Source: Fasciolopsis buskii (taxonomy: Eukaryota; Platyhelminthes; Trematoda; Plagiorchiida; Fasciolidae). From it: a DNA stretch of 64,000 bases. Every line of letters starts with the position of its first letter. The first letter of the stretch is position 1. This document shows, piece by piece, positions 36,501 through 49,500 of this stretch. The DNA is taken from positions 338,122 through 402,121 of the forward strand of contig LUCM01002257.1 of NCBI GenBank assembly GCA_008360955.1. The letters are read 5' to 3'. The notes below the pieces were generated by a model. That model did not search any database. It had not been told where the DNA came from and saw nothing but the letters and a program-made list of their open reading frames with translations. The position numbers and the translations under genes were made by a program.

Positions 36501-39500
36501 GATTAACAGAAATCTTAAGTCGTCCATCAGACATGCGTTCAAGCAGCATAGTTGCATTTACTACAAACAACCAAAAGGTTCCTAAGTCACTCGAGCTGTC
36601 TTGCAAATCCAAATGTCTCACACATTGTCTGTCAGCTCACTTTTAGTTGCAGTGACGCATACATAGACAGAACGGATCGCTGCTTGACTCGACGAGTGCC
36701 AGAGCACATGTAGAAGTGGTTGTCAAAATCGGTGACGGAATCATTTGTGACCTATTATACTGATCCAAAATCTTCGACCTCTTCGATCGCGAAGCACCTA
36801 GTAGCATAAGTTCACAAAGTTGACATAACCCAATCTTTCAAAGTACCAGTGTCCAATACAAACCCCAAACTACTGGCATTCAGTGAGGCTATGCTTATTA
36901 GCATGCATCAACCAACGTTTTGCGCAGAGAAGCCGTTGACCTTGAGTATTAGCATACCTCGGCATTAACTCACATGACAATTCCCCGCCTATCACTCCAA
37001 TTTATCAGTAGCTGTATATAGGAAACTTACTATCTAATTCAATCCACTGTGTTCTTCACGATCTATTATGTACCAATAGTAATGTCTTACATTTACGATC
37101 GAAAAGAATAAACAACGTGCTTGCATCTCGTGATATGTCTTCTTCCTGTCTTAATAAACTGCAAGACTTTACAAGTGATAAGACCAAGGTCATATAGAAA
37201 ATGCAAAATCCGCCCAAACTTGTAAAATCAAAAATTTGAAACCATTCCTCAAAGTAAAAAAACGGTTTTTAATGCAGCAGCAATAGGTAAATCGTTTTAC
37301 CACTTCAGACGAGGTCAATTTTTCTGTTAGTGGTCAATGGATTTCGTAATTTCATTTCGAGAAACTATTCCACAATTTCGGATTGAAACAAACCAGAGAT
37401 CTGAATGTGAATAAACCCGTTCGGGAGATTTGAGAGGATTACAATACATGCGTAGTGTTTCCTGTATATCACCTAACAATGATGAATCTTTGATTTTGTG
37501 GTTTACAAACAGAGAGGGTTGCCGCGAGAAAGTAAGACAACTTAATCAATGTGGTCGGAAGTTAATCCACTTTCAGCCTCAGACAAAGGATCATCATGGG
37601 ACACAACCAGATCGAGTGAGTCATACAGGCCTGAAATGCGACTTCTGATAACAATCTGGTATACTCCAAGATAGCTATGCCGCAAGCATCGTTTGCCGTT
37701 CTCTGACCTTTATCAACGGCTTTCTTCCTCGGCAGCGTGCCTTGGTAATGATAATGGATCGTAACCTTACTGGTACTTATGGCACACTGGTAGAAAAACT
37801 AAACGTTTATCTTTTCGTGTTTCTTACCTCAAAAACAAATTCCTACAGAGATCCCTCCTTAGTTCCCCTCAAGCCTCAAGCTTTTGTTCTGTTTCTTACT
37901 TACAAATGTTTCTAACAGCTCTTTGACTGTATTATCGCAGTGTAACCAACAAGTGAATTAGAACAGAATGTTTTTGGCCAACTCATGTATTGTTAGCGGT
38001 CTTTAAAGTGTTAATTAATCTTGTGAAAGGCCACTCAAAATGTTAACTTCACTTGATTTGACTGGTTGCTCTAGGGATTTCTATTATCATCCCTACCCAC
38101 TAAAAGGTTCGCTTACTTACCGGCGCGGATTTTGTCAATACGGCTAATAGAATAAGAATATTGAATGAACAAAGAAAAAAAAAGGACGGTGAAACGTTTT
38201 TTCCTAACATAGACGTCTTCCGCTTTCGAACTTGTGAGAACATTATGCGCAAATGTTATTAACAGTTTGCGTGTAATACTTTTCAATGCTGAACTGGGAA
38301 ATTTCACGGATGGATTAACGTACGCCACTTTCTTAGAGTTGTTCGATGCTTAGATTCGACGTTTTCCATTCCCGCCTGTATCTGATATTCCGCGTCGAGT
38401 CTATTTCGACTATTAAGAGATGACCAGACTTTTTGCCAAATCCGTCAGCACTTTAAGCTGTGCTGCATCAGACGTTTAAATGGCAATCCATCTACGCAGT
38501 GCGCATACCAAAAAAAATTTGGAATCCAGGTAAATACAGATGAGATTTCCGTCCAGAGCGGTAAAGAGCAGTATACCTCTGGTTCACAAAATTAGTCATT
38601 TTGCAGTGACCAATAGGGCAGAAGACAAGACTGAAGTATTTAGAATTACCAACAACCGGATTTTGCGGGAGATCACGTGTTAGGTAGAGCACACAGGATG
38701 GACTATCCATAAACTAATACCCCAGTTGTTCGTCTCATTTTTGTATTATCGTATCCGAATTTCGCATCACCAGTGACGCCATATTTCAGTTTGTTCACCA
38801 ATGTTTTGAGAAAGAGATTCAGTGTGGGACACATGAATAACGGAACTGTGAGAGGAGAATGGGATAAATTCTTCAATGAGATTCGCCATGGTGTTCGACC
38901 CTAAGTAATGAATGTTCAGTAACTACCTGCTTTTTGACAGAAAAACACTAAACCGTGGATGCCGCATGACGCACTGCATTACATCGCACGCTAATCACTT
39001 TACCAGGACAACTTTCGTGATAAAAGTCAATTAATTGTTCGCCTAATTGTCGCAAATTCAACAGTAATTTATTTTTGGTTGACTTCATTGATAGAGGTGT
39101 CCGAATTTAATTGCCGCCTAAATCGCCAACCAAGACGGATATCGAAATGCTTTGCGGATAAAATAAAATTCTCTGAAAATTCACTTTACTAAAAGCTGTC
39201 AACTAAGTCTCAGCAGAATGCGAATTATCCAATACATTCAACCGCCGGACATCACGTATACCCGGATCAAATGCGGGAGGATCAAATGTCAGTCGATCGT
39301 AATAATCAGCCAAATAACCATGATGGATTTTGCATTCGGCCTCTGATAAACAGAGCTGAAACGCATTACATCATTCTGGCGCTGAGAACAGAGTTCTCCT
39401 CTCAAGACATTCTGACGCAGCGAATATCTGAGAAATCTCATAGGAGGCTAAAGTGTATTGAAAAAAAAGAAACAAGCCAGACAGCACAGCTTGGCCAGAG

Positions 39501-41628
39501 GATCATTCTACCATAATTCAAGAAAACACTTGAAACCACTGTAAGAACCCTTCAACCCTGAGACAATACAGTCGCCTACTAACCAATCAAAACCGTAATA
39601 CTCCTACTGAGAATAAAGAAACAACTCAAAACTGACGAAGAAACAAAATCTACAAAGGTCAAACAGAAAAAATTTCCACAAAAAGGGAGAAACCCAAAAC
39701 AACCAAAAGCCATCGCTACTCTTTTCCTCGCCTCCGTCTACACAAATCACGGATACACTTTTAAAATAGATCACTACCCAATTCCGGATAAAATAACATC
39801 TAAACGTCCAATAATTGTATCAACAGACATACTAAATATGATCACATACAGCGAACGATAAAGAGCAAACGACCCAACTAAATAACGAAGCTAAGGCTGA
39901 GTTAGAAGATGAAGCGCTTGGCAAATCACCATTATGGATCCAAAATTAAATTATTGCGTCCGAAGAAACAAAATGGATGCAACAGAAATAAGTTCAAGCG
40001 ATCAAACTTATCACATCAAAGGCCAATCCACTGGATGCCGAAATCAAAGTGAAAAAATAACGTTATCACTTGAGGACTAACGGAGAAGTCGAAGTGAATG
40101 TTAACGACAGGAACTCTAAGACAAAGAAGACGACAGTCCACTGATCCCACGCAGTGACGATGACAAGTCGATTGTCGAGGAAACGTTTGTGACCTAAACG
40201 CCAATCTCGGCGATCAAGACCTTACGAAAACCATCAACTTGAACTACCCAATTTTCACAAGTAATTAAATCTGTGCATAAGCTTTATGCTGCAGCTGCTT
40301 GTAATTGGTTGCCTGTCATGATTCATGGTTGGCATGGCAACATCCGGTCGACTGATCTAAAGGATTCATCTTAGAGTTCATTTTCCAATCACTTGAACAA
40401 GGGGTCTAAGCGATTCGTTTGTATTTAGAATGCCCAGGCACACAACAGATACAAAAAACAACAAACAACTACAGTATCTAGCGTAGTTTTAACGTCAAAT
40501 GCCAAAGTTTAAGAATCAAAGAATATCGTGTGATCATTGTTATCAAATGGTGCTCCAAGGCTCTTAACCTATGGCGCAGGGCTTTTGATCACGAACTACA
40601 TAACGTACTGTAGACTTCGTAATATAGAAAAGGTGAGTTGTAAATTGTAGCATGTTTCACACAGATAACAATAAAGCATAAATACCCGTGGTCAGATCAG
40701 CAAACTGAACCGCGTATCAGGCCACGAACGAACAAACGGGAAAAACCGAACGTTTTCACGACTCGCTAACAGAGGGAAATCCAAAAATGATCAGCTGGCC
40801 GATCCAGTTCATGGTCATAGTTAATCAAAATTTCACTCGGTTTTTAGTTAGGGCCTAATCAGGCGATAATATGGGTATTGCGCACTGTTCAAAACAGCCG
40901 ACTGAATGCACAGTTCACACAACTTTTTAGATAAGACTACACATCTTGGATGTCCAATATACTCTTCACCACGACTGTCTGTTAACGTAATATCGTACGA
41001 TTCGTATGGGACGCTGATTGTTGTGGAATCTAAGTTTGGCTAACTACCGTAGATTGATTGGTAAATGATCAGTCAACCCGATGAAGGGAGCACGGCACTC
41101 GTCTTCGTCTTCACAATCTGCCAACTCTGTCAGGAAAGGGCAACAGGCAAAACTTATTCGGCGGAGCCTATCTGAACCCCACAAAACTTGGTGGTCATCT
41201 TTGGAAACTTTCGAGCAGACTAGCCACCTTCCAGCCTAAGATATTCATTCACGGCCACACTGAGGCAATCAACATGAAACGACTATTCATTTATCATACA
41301 CTATTATTTCTAGTTTATCCTGTGTATCGACTATTCCAATAATTTTTCACCTTCGTACTTAGCAAAAACAACCGCCCTGGTCTTCCATATGTTTCCTGGG
41401 GTTATTATAAACTGCACGTTCCGCGGTTGTATCATGAACGGTAGAGCGATAACAACCTCTCCCTCTAGTTACAGCTCACCTAGATTAAACACAGCTTATA
41501 TTCGATAGACAACATACCAGATGATATACGCATACCCACTCTCCGCATTACAGATGCGCTCTTATCTGACCGACGAGCTAACATGGTTGTCCCACATTAC
41601 ATTTATCCAAACTATTACGTACGTAAAC

Positions 41629-41650
41629 GTATATATATATACACACACAC
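41629..41650. repeat. TA/CA microsatellite
   Basis: A TA run passing directly into CA; a second short CA run lies near 41,690-41,700. Confidence 0.85.
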
Positions 41651-42573
41651 ATTGGTTCATCCTACTGATGGGTTTCACTGACCGTTGACACACACACACA
41701 TTCAGATGTCTACACTGTTGTTCTATCGACCTGGAATTAAACGCATGCGCTCATGTACCCAACCACCCCATACGCATAGAGAGTGAACCCATTCGAGAGT
41801 ATCTGACGTTTGCCCGATGATCAAACGCAGATCTATGTACGTTGGCAAAAAAAAATCTGTAGAGAATGAGCCGCAAATATCTCCTCCAGTCCACTTTGAA
41901 CGTACCGTTCCACTCTCACTCGCCCGTTGTCCGCAATCACAGGACAATCTCTTCGCTGCAGAGGCTCGGAAACACAGTTGTACACCATTTCATTCATTTT
42001 AATTCACACTAATTAACTATAGTATTGTTTTTCGGGTAAGGAGGTTTATTGATCGTGCGTCTGCTAATGGCCGGGGATCGCAGTCAGCCACTGCAAGCAC
42101 AATATGCACAGGGGGGCAGCAAGCAGCTGGTTGTAAAGTAAGCCGCAGCGACGGGGCTGTCCGCAATGGTCGTTTTCTCCATAGAATCAGGGTTATACGC
42201 TGTTGGCAAACCTCACATTAAGCAGTGGAGATGATCAAACAGATGAGCAACTTAACGCTAATGCCTCGTTCCAATTGACGTCCATCGGACAGTAGCGAAA
42301 TGGTGAGAATCTCAATAGGTTCAGCGGTTCAGTGTACTGTCGACCACGGGAGAGGATCCAAAGGACCCGAACCACTTTGGTACAGCAAGCTTTGAAGTGT
42401 GTCATATCAATCTGGTTATCAGCAGTGTTGGATCAAACAAAAGATAAAGCGTCGTTGCAGAATGAACAGAACGCGCACTAATGTAAATCATTTAGCAATC
42501 ATATGCAATGCCACAGGTGAGTAAGAAGTAGAACCTACCTCAAAAGATCACTCAACATCAGTTCTGCACTTAC

Positions 42574-42789
42574 TTGTGGAAGAACTGAGCACATACTGCT
42601 TGATCGACTCGATTACATCCTTGCGCCCCTGAAAGTTTTCCACATATCCGCGGCAAGCGTTTAGATGTTGCAAAATCTCCACGTACAAATCATCATTTTC
42701 GAACGAGGACATGGAGGCCACAGTCCTGTCGATCAGTGATATGATCTTGTTCTCGAATTCTTTACAAAATTTCATCAAATACATGGAAC
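42574..42789 (-). CDS. NWD-like exon 8: segment just before the P-loop
   Basis: Seventy-one codons with KFCKEFENKIISLIDRTV, LYVEILQHLNACRGYVEN and FQGRKDVIESIKQYV. These match the family pattern C..F...I..LID(R)...E.LQHL..C...F.GR..V...I..Y that precedes the NACHT domain. The donor ACAA/GTAAGT is strong, phase 1. Confidence 0.93.
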
Positions 42790-42893
42790 CTGTGGTAATA
42801 AACAGAAATGCAGAAGTGTTAATAACTTTTATTGGGATTAGTCAGTACAACCAATTCATGATCAGAAAGAGAGACAGAAAAACTCAATCTTAC
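42790..42893 (-). other. 104-bp intron
   Basis: GTAAGATTGAG at the 5' end and TTATTACCACAG at the 3' end; phase 1. The join completes an arginine codon (VER-SMYLM). Confidence 0.82.
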
Positions 42894-43054
42894 GTTCAAC
42901 CCCGTCCGATTCAACAGCTTCCCATGGAATTTCGTATTTTCGGATATCATTTTCTTTCAGAACTGCACCCAGTGTTATATCGCGCAAATCGTTGATCATT
43001 CCGAACCGACTTTCATCCAGCTGTGGTTGTTTATCGTCAGTCATATCCAGAAAT
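42894..43054 (-). CDS. NWD-like exon 7: linker before the NACHT domain
   Basis: Fifty-three full codons, FLDMTDDKQPQLDESRFG then INDLRDITLGAVLKENDI and RKYEIPWEAVESDGVE. This matches the family stretch F.D........D......L.DL.......L...NI..Y.V.W. Acceptor GCTCAG; donor GAAC/GTAAGA in phase 1. Confidence 0.9.
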
Positions 43055-43270
43055 CTGAGCAAAAATGGACAGGATAAGCAACGAGGAAAAATTCGACGGA
43101 GGCGTGCCAATTCCCCAGGGCGTGTTCATATAATCTGCACATAACCTACTGCGACCGGATCTTGAAAACCGACTACGGTAGTATTGTAAACTAGACGAAA
43201 TATCGATGGAAGAGTTAAAATTTTTACATTGGATTGCGTGTGATATGTGGCGAATAGGTGAAGCACGCAC
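43055..43270 (-). other. 216-bp intron
   Basis: GTGCGTGC at the 5' end and TTTGCTCAG at the 3' end; phase 2. The join gives CFKFLDMTDD. Confidence 0.8.
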
Positions 43271-43394
43271 TTGAAACATTTCGGATGTTGCAATACGGCA
43301 TCCAGGTTTGTAATTGTGCGAATAAAAGCGGCAGATCGTTGCCGAAGTTGCTTGTTCGAATTAAGCAACCCAAGTATGATTTCGTGTTCCGTTA
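43271..43394 (-). CDS. NWD-like exon 6: VTEHEI linker motif
   Basis: Phase 1 in, phase 2 out. The V of VTEHEIILGLLNSNKQL is completed by the last base of exon 5. FIRTITNLDAVLQHPKCF follows, corresponding to the family segment SVTE.EI..GL.......F.R.I..L. Acceptor TCGTTCCAG; donor TTTCAA/GTGCGT, an acceptable but not strong site. Confidence 0.9.
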
Positions 43395-45079
43395 CTGGAA
43401 CGAGGACAGAAAATAGAATACATCACTCCTCGGTCATATCTGGAGAAATATTTTAAACTTTCGGTAGCTATTTCGAGGTTAATCATGGTTCAAAAACAAT
43501 GCGGACACTATGTTGTTGACTTTTTTTGTCCAACGTAAGAAGGTGATTTGCATCATTTAACAGCTAAGATGGAAACACCGTTTCAGCACCACGGACGTTG
43601 ACACTGTGGCGTGGATGGAAAAGAAAAATCAGCTAAGCGTAATAAACAAATGAAGAGTGCCTGTAGCAATCAATAAATTTCCACGTTCTCCGAACGCCGT
43701 CATCTGCCGTGGAGTGACAATATCCTAACAGCTCCCACAGAAAAACTGAAACACGCAATCTGTCCGGAATAGCACAGTCGCCAAAATGGCACGCTAAAAG
43801 CGTGGGTCAAAGCTATAAGGTAAGACTTGGAGTATCTAGTATTAGGCTTAATCAACTGTTTATGGTGCAGTACGAAGACCCCATAGATCTACCATCCAAT
43901 TGCAGAGTTAGATCAGTACCAACCAATTATCCATGGTATCACTGAGGTAACAGCTATTTTCAAATAAAAATATATATATAAGTAGACGAGAATCTTTTCC
44001 ATCACTAGGTGATAAAGCTAAACAGATTATGGCCGCTCAAATGTGTTAAGTTTATCCACGGACAGGTTCCCTGGACACATATTGCTGATAACGACTTAAG
44101 AAGAGGCCAACCGAGTCTACTTGTGACATTCCAACAGACAATGATTCTCTAAGAAGTGGACGTCCGCTCAAATTGAGTAAGCTGAAAATCCACAATGTGG
44201 CGTACGAGGAATTCTTATTGGATTGTTGTGAATGAACTCCGATACTTTGGCATGGTAGCAAAGCCAGTGAAGCGGTAGCATTTGACCTCTGTCTGTGACT
44301 GCACAATTTATAATTCCATGACCCTCTTTTCATGAACTCCTTAGGCTTCAATTAGATCCCTTCTGACGGCGTCTTACCACTACGTCACGAACCAAAAGCA
44401 GATTTAACGCATATCAGGAACAAAATGTGAAAATCTGGAGGTTTTGACAGTCCTATTTAATACATATTCATTTCCGAGGAACAAGAAGCATGGTTGAAAT
44501 GGAAATGGCATTGACTGACTGTTTTGCATGCACTCAGTTTGTTATTAATGCACATAAATTACAAGACAGTTCACAAGGAGAGATTTAGTCCTCCGGAGTG
44601 ATTGGTCATGAGAACAACGTCAAAATGATCATATTTAGAGCTGATTCAACAATTACATCAAGGTCTCCAAGGAGGCATAGACAGGTACGCGCTGAAAATC
44701 ATACAAACCAATCAGCATTTCAGTAGGAAAAACAATCTGGGGCGGTGTAAGGGGTTGCTACTCTCGTTCCGTCAGTGCAAAACCAAATCGGACCATTTCA
44801 TTATCTACCAGTGGTTGCAGGAAAATGAACCATGGACGCTAAAAAGTTTCGAAAACTCAAGCGCATACCATCAGGCCGTGCTAGTTTGTGAGCGCGGTCA
44901 GACAAAATTCCCGCTGTTTCACTAGGTGTCAGCTGCCAACATACAGTCGTGACCGACTGATTAAGAATACCGGTCCAATGAAACCGATCGCAAGCAAACC
45001 GGTTAAGGAATCCGTCAGCAAACTGACTTACCCTCAAGACCATCGGTCGGGGCATTAAGCAGAGCACTTCAGAGAGCAG

Positions 45080-45330
45080 TTGAGTTGGTCCACGACCACA
45101 GTGGGCCCTGCACTTATGCCTGTAAGTGAGCCAATGCAAGTTGACCCCAGCCCTCCATTCGAAGGAGGGATGATCAGGGGGCGGACTTTCTTAAAGGATA
45201 AAGCAGCTGCACCAGGCAGACTGTCACTATCCTTCTTCAAGAATAGTGGCAAAGTGTTAGCAAAACTCCTGGGATCAATCTGGGCAGTGTAAGGGCTGGT
45301 CTGAGTCGATGATTATGATGATGTAAAGGA
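45080..45330 (+). repeat. Possible non-LTR element tail
   Basis: A 70-codon open frame (45,080-45,292) is followed by GGGCAGTGTAAGGGCTGG, then a TGATGATG-type simple tail (45,309-45,325), the usual 3' signature of RTE-like or related elements. The open frame has no recognised family. It sits just upstream of LINE copy B. Confidence 0.35.
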
Positions 45331-45384
45331 AGGGTGACAGATCCTCATGTGAAAAACAGACGAATTGATTTAGCAGGCATTGCA

Positions 45385-46500
45385 TCCAAAATGATCGTTG
45401 CCATCTTCCTGAGCCCGAATTTCTAGTACTCTCGAATGGTGTATACGTGAGAGCCAACCCGCTTTCCATCCCGGTCGTAGTTGTATTGACCAAGTTTTCA
45501 CTTCGAGACAAATCTCAAAACATAGACACATATTCCGTAGACCGAAGAGTTGTGACTTTCGTGATGTCAAAGCGATGTTTGACCCAAGTGATCGAACTCC
45601 TCATTAAAAAAGTGCCCGAGAAGTTCATTTTATTTGTTCGATCGCTGCATGCATACAGCCCAGAGTTCGTACTTATGGCGATCTTTCACGCGACTTCACC
45701 ACGAGAAGTGGTGTTCGTCAGGGTTGCCCCTGTTCACATTTACTCTCGATTTTGTCATTGGAATGGTTATGGAGATAGCCCTATCCTCATGCGAGAATAG
45801 CGGCACTGATATTTCCCCAGATAAGAACTTGTCTAATCTGGACTTCGCAGACAACGTTGCACTACTGAGTGCAGAACCAAGTAAGCTGCAGGTTTTCTTC
45901 GATCGTTTGAACGATAGTGCACATAGGCTTGGGATATTTTGCACTTCCGAAGTGTAAAATGCTGTTGCAAGGATGGATGAACTCAAAGCCGAGCAGAGTA
46001 ACAAGTGGGTGAAGGGGATAGATTTAGTTACTTGGGTAGTTGTATCTCGCTTGGTAGTCGTAAATCAGATGAAGTGTCTTCACTCATACAGAAGGCCTTT
46101 TGGCGTTTGCTAATTTGAGACATCTGTGGCGTCGGCGTGACACCCTTAATCTATCAAAAGTCGAGTGCACATGGTGGCAGTGAGTTCGGTATTGTTCTAC
46201 GGTAGTTATGCTCAATATACTAGATCCTGGGGCTCAATCATTAGAATAAGCACTGAATCAGAATAGATTGAGGGGGATGGGATATGTTTTGCGCATATTC
46301 AAAGAACCACTGCCTCCTTGTACATCGTTCCCCGAGACAGTTAATACTTGGAGGATGGATCGAGTTGGCGGATTGATGACACTGGGAAAACGTATGAGCG
46401 CTTTAATCGACGAACTGCTTTGTGTAAATGCAGTCAGACTAACTGGTTGGTGTGCAAGGGTTAGATACGATAGGTGATATGGCAAAGTGTCGCACTCAGC
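45385..46500 (+). pseudogene. LINE copy B: reverse-transcriptase pseudogene
   Basis: Plus-strand fragments in several frames follow a non-LTR reverse transcriptase in order: RSCIDQVFTLR-like block (about 45,470), VPEKF and VRSLHAYSPEF (45,610-45,670), VRQGCP-like block (about 45,715), DFVIGMVMEIALSS, NLSNLDFADNVALLS (the catalytic (F/Y)ADD box, here FADN, about 45,840), SKLQVFFDRLNDSAHRLG, AFANLRHLWRRRDT (about 46,100), and a C-terminal MGYVLRI..EPLPPCT segment (46,275-46,315). Stops, frameshifts and the altered catalytic box mark it as dead. It lies in intron 5, opposite to the host gene. Confidence 0.88.
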
Positions 46501-49500
46501 GGTGTTCTTACATTCGAAGTATTTCTTCTTCAGCATAATTCCTCAACTTACTATTTCGCGGTCAATTTTCACTATTCCTCATTTTTTTTCTGTGCTGTGA
46601 GGTAGAAACCAAAACCGGAACACGATAGTTCAAATTTAAGAGTTGTACGAACTGAACTGAACGGGATTGGATAGCAGAAATATAGGAAAACGAACCGATG
46701 GAGCCAGACAGTAACCCATGTCAACTACTCAGTATGAGCAACTCGTTACGCTAAGAAGCGACTTCAGTCACGTTAGATTGAGCCAACTAACAAAACGGAC
46801 CAATCATACGATGATTCGGTTAGCCAAAAAGATATGGATCAGAAACATGCTTGTACATGTAATCCTGAATTATATGAATAAGATGATTTTTTCCCAATAA
46901 AACAAGATTTTGTGACGGCTTGGGTTGAATATTTTCTCTACATCTAGGAAGAACGGTTGGATGCTGAGTAGCAATCGAATGGGCTGACGATTGGAGGAGT
47001 TTCCAGGAGGAAACGACTCACGGATTTCCGAGTCAATAACAGGCAAACAACAGCTACGCAGCGAATGTTTTTCAAAAGTAAAGGCTTCAATCAATAGGAT
47101 ACTGCTTTCGTCAATTTGAACAAACTCTGATTGATCGATTTGGAGTACAGTTACTGTGCCAATTTGACCACTTGAATCCAACAAGTTACGTCACCGCCCT
47201 CGATTTTAATTCACAAAGATTCAACAACCTTGGGTTGTGTTCTTAAATTCTAGTTAGAAGACAACATCCCGTTCTTCCGGTGCATTTTGATCCATAGGTA
47301 CAATGAAATTGGGAGACATTTAAAGGCGGGATGAATATTAGCTCGATGCAGACTAGCGCAACCCAAAAAGGAGTTCCATGTATTATCCGTAGATGTGCTG
47401 TGTTGAAGTCGCTGTCTACTTCCGTGGTGAGCTGACGAATCTTTCAAGTCAACATGTCATTTCATATGAAAAGTAGGCGATCATAAAGGCCCTTCTTATT
47501 TGGCTTATCAGATATGAAAATGTGCTAACGGAATTGAAAGAAATGATGTGATGTAAGGTGAAAGTATTTAGCAATATTGGTAGAAGTAACAATAAGCCGA
47601 CGTCTCAGTTACCACGGGCAACTTTACTCCAGGCAGCTTGGAAACTTATATTACGGTTTAGGATTAGAAGCACTGCACTTTGGATACATACCATCGGGTA
47701 GTTTCTATACCTTACTATAGTCGTCAGTTCTTCTAATTCTTTCGCCAACACTTCAGGATTACAAAGGCAACGCAATTTCATTTGGTTCATAATCCGATTA
47801 GTAGCTAAAACCATACAAAACAGGAGAAAAAACTTAATTTTTACTAGCGCCAGCTTAGTCCAAACGGCTACAACTGTTACAACCGATTATGCCATAAAGT
47901 GTGGTCTAGTTAACATTCTACTCAGTTGTATTTAATTGGAATAAATTAAACCAAACCAATGCCTAAGATGACTTGAGTTGGTTGAGATGCAATTACTGTG
48001 CTCTCCTCTCCTCCCACGTCAATCCCAGCTGGTCATAGTTAATCAGGTGTTGTTTGTACCCAAATTTGTTCTTTCCTAAGAATGGGATTTCAATGGTTCA
48101 GAAAGAATTATGCATTCCGAACAGAAGTTGTGGATTGGACAAACACATGAACACCATCACCATTAGATGCCCAACAGGCGAGCAATGACAGCACTAGCAC
48201 ATGTCACCTTCCTATTTGAACAATAACAGAGAAGCGCTGGTTCACACACTTCACCGGTTGATCATCATATGAATTCTGCCGTGTGCAAGGCGCATCATGT
48301 GTTCATCTTTTTCTCCGAGTGAAGTTAACAATCCCGCATAACAGTCATAAGAATATTATGACACCACGAAACAGTCGCTCAATAAAATTGCAGTCTCGCT
48401 ATTGCAGCAATGGAAGAACATGCGAAGAATTTTTTCGCTAGTACTAGGTAGCTGAAAACAGTTTAGTGTGATCATACTATGCGGTCATTTCGTACTAACG
48501 TAAATGAAAGTGTCAAAAATATTCTCCCTAGAAGAAATTCCGATAGAGGACAGACGCAATTATTGCGACGAACTGGCTACCTGGAGTATCAATGTTGCAT
48601 CTTTCATTCCAGTTTTCATGCGCCCGGCTGGTTTCCATTTCTCAAACAACAATGTGAAGATGTTTTCAATCTACAAAAAGCAATCAATCAATTCGACTAA
48701 AAGTTTCACAGTTTTCAATTCCGTTTTCCTTTTCGTTTACTACAATATATTCTAGTTTATTGTGATGATGCCACAATTTAAACAAACATTTGCATCCTTT
48801 TGTAACGTTTTATTTACAACAAGTTTGTTCATTTGAGTGAAATTCTGAAGGAGTTTTCGAATCATTCATGTGTTGCCAGTGACCATCAGCACATTGTTAC
48901 AATGATGAGTCACTTCATAATGCACACAAAAAAATTACCCACTTACTCTCACTTCCACTATAGTTTAGTTACCGGTCGTTAAACAGCCAAGCTAGAACTA
49001 TCAAGTATTTACTTGTTGATCATTCTTCTGAATTCAAAAAGGAACCCAGCAACGTTTTACAACGCCATCCTCGTATTATTCATTTGGATGGTGTTCCTTC
49101 GCTTCTTTTGTTCTTAACTTATGTTACCATACTTCACTCTTGTCCCCTGGGTGCTACAATTAGATGTACAGAAAAGACACACAGTCCCATGACAACCTTG
49201 ATGATTAATCTTACAATTTTAACCATACTTGGTTTTTCAATGTCTCTGCCCTCCTGAGTGTTCCAAATGTACCTTTGCATTGATTCAGGCAGCTTACCCC
49301 TGTCATTCCTCAAACTGTTCAGCTAACCGAAACGAAATTTAGAATTGCCTCGGTTAAACCTCAAAAAATGGTCCCATCGGTTGTATCGTAGTGAATTTCT
49401 TGTGTAACCCTCTTTATGTCTTTGTTTTTAAACTACAGAATATTGCCAGTTTTGTATTAACTACCCCATGATATCACTTCTTCATCTCCAGTACCTTTAC

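Larger units (their letters stand above)
35292..42573 (-). other. Intron 8 (7.3 kb)
   Basis: Contains a SINE copy at 36.2-36.5 kb, TA/CA repeats near 41.63-41.70 kb and an A-rich, strand-asymmetric block at about 39.2-40.3 kb (see findings). No exon is supported. 36.6-39.1 kb and 40.3-41.6 kb show nothing recognisable. Confidence 0.72.

Noticed and set aside
46870..47184. 104-codon minus-strand open frame containing LLDSSGQIGTV
   Set aside because: It hinted at a retropepsin-like DSG motif, but the following residues do not fit a protease and no neighbouring retroelement parts are in place.
47605..47829. Minus-strand open frame with an acceptor, first read as an NWD exon
   Set aside because: Exon 5 joins directly to exon 6 with the conserved SCSVTEHEI motif, and this segment's donor phase does not fit exon 6.
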